Shown piece after piece: positions 4,566 to 5,285 of a DNA stretch of 5,285 nucleotides (position 1 is the first letter of the stretch; every line of letters begins with the position of its first letter). The DNA is taken from NCBI GenBank assembly GCA_945906715.1, contig CAMDRK010000207.1:1-5285 (forward strand). The letters are read 5' to 3'. Both the position numbers and the translations under genes were made by a program. Under the pieces are notes generated by a model. The model searched no databases and was not told the origin of the DNA. It was given only the letters and a program-made list of their open reading frames with translations. The stretch comes from Nitrospira lenta (GTDB taxonomy: Bacteria > Nitrospirota > Nitrospiria > Nitrospirales > Nitrospiraceae).

Positions 4566-5285
4566 CTAAATTTCCCCATGTCCATTTGTTTGTAGCGGTC
4601 TGAACTGCTGAGTCGTCGGCTCCGCACAGCAGAACCATGATTCTGTCAAACGAGGCGGCTTCGAACGATCAGCCCTGTGCGCCCTTGTTCGAGTCGAGGA
4701 TTCGGTCTGCCTGCCGGCGATCTCATCGGCCATCGCTCGAATGCGACCAAAGGTCACCATTGCATCTTCCTCTTCCTTGGCGCTCGCTTCGACGATCGCA
4801 TGCACGGACTGATGCAGCCGATCCATCCGCTCATCCGGGTGTATCCAGGCATACTGAAAGCCAGCCTGAGCCAAAGGGCCGAGAAACTGCTGAATGTCAG
4901 ACTTGTCGAGCAGCGCCGACCCTGGGGGAACTAAGAGGCGAATGCTTAGTTGTACCGGATCGGTCGCGTCGATCAGATCGTGTTCTTCCACCATGCCCAA
5001 CATATGCAGGTAATCGTCCAGGCTCGTCCAAGGCGTGAAAGCCACGAGCGATGGACGAAGCGCGATCCCGGCCTCGCGCAGCACGTCGAGGGCAGAAATG
5101 ACGTCAGCTTCAGTATGCCCCTTCTGTAACAGTTCCAGAACATGGTCGCTGAACGATTCCACGGCAGAGATCACGAACAGACACCCCTGAGCACTCAATT
5201 CCGGCATCAACGTGCGGCGTTTCAAGAGGTGTTCGATTTTTGCGGTAAAATCAAAGGTCAAATCCGGGAATTCCTTGTGCATGGC
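4566..5285 (-). CDS. Radical SAM protein with CCAEP tail, 3' portion only (N-terminus beyond the right edge)
   Basis: The visible C-terminal 239 residues stay open to the window edge, and the first in-window Met is internal. The text LLKRRTLMPELSAQGCLFVISAVESFSDHVLELLQKGHT followed by ADVISALDVLREAGIALRPSLVAFTPWTSLDDY is the second half of a radical SAM TIM barrel; the CxxxCxxC cluster motif would lie upstream, outside the window. A helical part, a polar linker (about TESSTRTRAHRADRSKPPR) and a final WFCCAEPTTQQF follow, with CCAEP at 4631-4617, 16 residues from the end. This tail marks the CUAEP/CCAEP-tail radical SAM (seleno)protein group, in which the second position can be selenocysteine; here it is TGT, ordinary cysteine. 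It is the first visible gene of the operon with the DUF169 and ATP-grasp genes. The reaction is unknown. The radical SAM call is firm in character though its catalytic motif is unseen. Confidence 0.82.
   Translation of the reverse strand, partial: AMHKEFPDLTFDFTAKIEHLLKRRTLMPELSAQGCLFVISAVESFSDHVLELLQKGHTEADVISALDVLREAGIALRPSLVAFTPWTSLDDYLHMLGMVEEHDLIDATDPVQLSIRLLVPPGSALLDKSDIQQFLGPLAQAGFQYAWIHPDERMDRLHQSVHAIVEASAKEEEDAMVTFGRIRAMADEIAGRQTESSTRTRAHRADRSKPPRLTESWFCCAEPTTQQFRPLQTNGHGEI

Overview
The window looks like a chromosomal stretch from a Nitrospira-type bacterium (phylum Nitrospirota). That is an inference from moderately high GC, the gene families present, and families of short intergenic repeats built on CAGCCATA/TATGGCTG and on GCAGGCTGTTGAAAAA, which I associate with such genomes from memory; nothing here proves the taxonomy. 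There are six reasonably clear protein genes and the first codons of a seventh. No rRNA, tRNA, CRISPR array, transposase or phage gene is visible.

Layout, left to right. (1) At 1-39, minus strand, are the first 13 codons of a probable AbrB/MazE-like antitoxin, preceded by a perfect 10-bp-arm palindrome (54-76) lying over a plausible -10 box. (2) At 258-722, plus strand, is trmL, a SPOUT tRNA 2'-O-methyltransferase, with a copy of one palindromic repeat element on each side (about 117-245 and 731-863). (3) At 864-1763, minus strand, is a J-domain protein whose C-terminal half resembles an ERCC4/XPF-type nuclease domain with most catalytic residues replaced. (4) At 1764-2068 is a divergent intergenic region with a good sigma70-like promoter for the J-domain gene, a weaker one for the next gene, and repeat fragments. 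(5) At 2069-2503, plus strand, is a 144-residue protein of unknown function. (6) At 2526-5285, minus strand, is a compact three-gene operon read right to left: a radical SAM enzyme (3' part only) ending in a CCAEP tail, a DUF169-family protein with four cysteines, and an ATP-grasp ligase-like enzyme.

How the genes may work together. The radical SAM, DUF169 and ATP-grasp genes are separated by 39 and 9 bases and are probably co-transcribed. A radical SAM enzyme, a probable metal/redox protein and a carboxylate-amine ligase suggest a small biosynthetic or modification pathway with an unknown product. The CCAEP tail places the radical SAM protein in the CUAEP/CCAEP-tail group, where some members carry selenocysteine at the second position of the motif; this one has an ordinary cysteine codon. 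The two most interesting items are this operon and the J-domain/degenerate ERCC4 fusion. TrmL, the 144-residue protein and the antitoxin are separate transcription units with no evident link to them.
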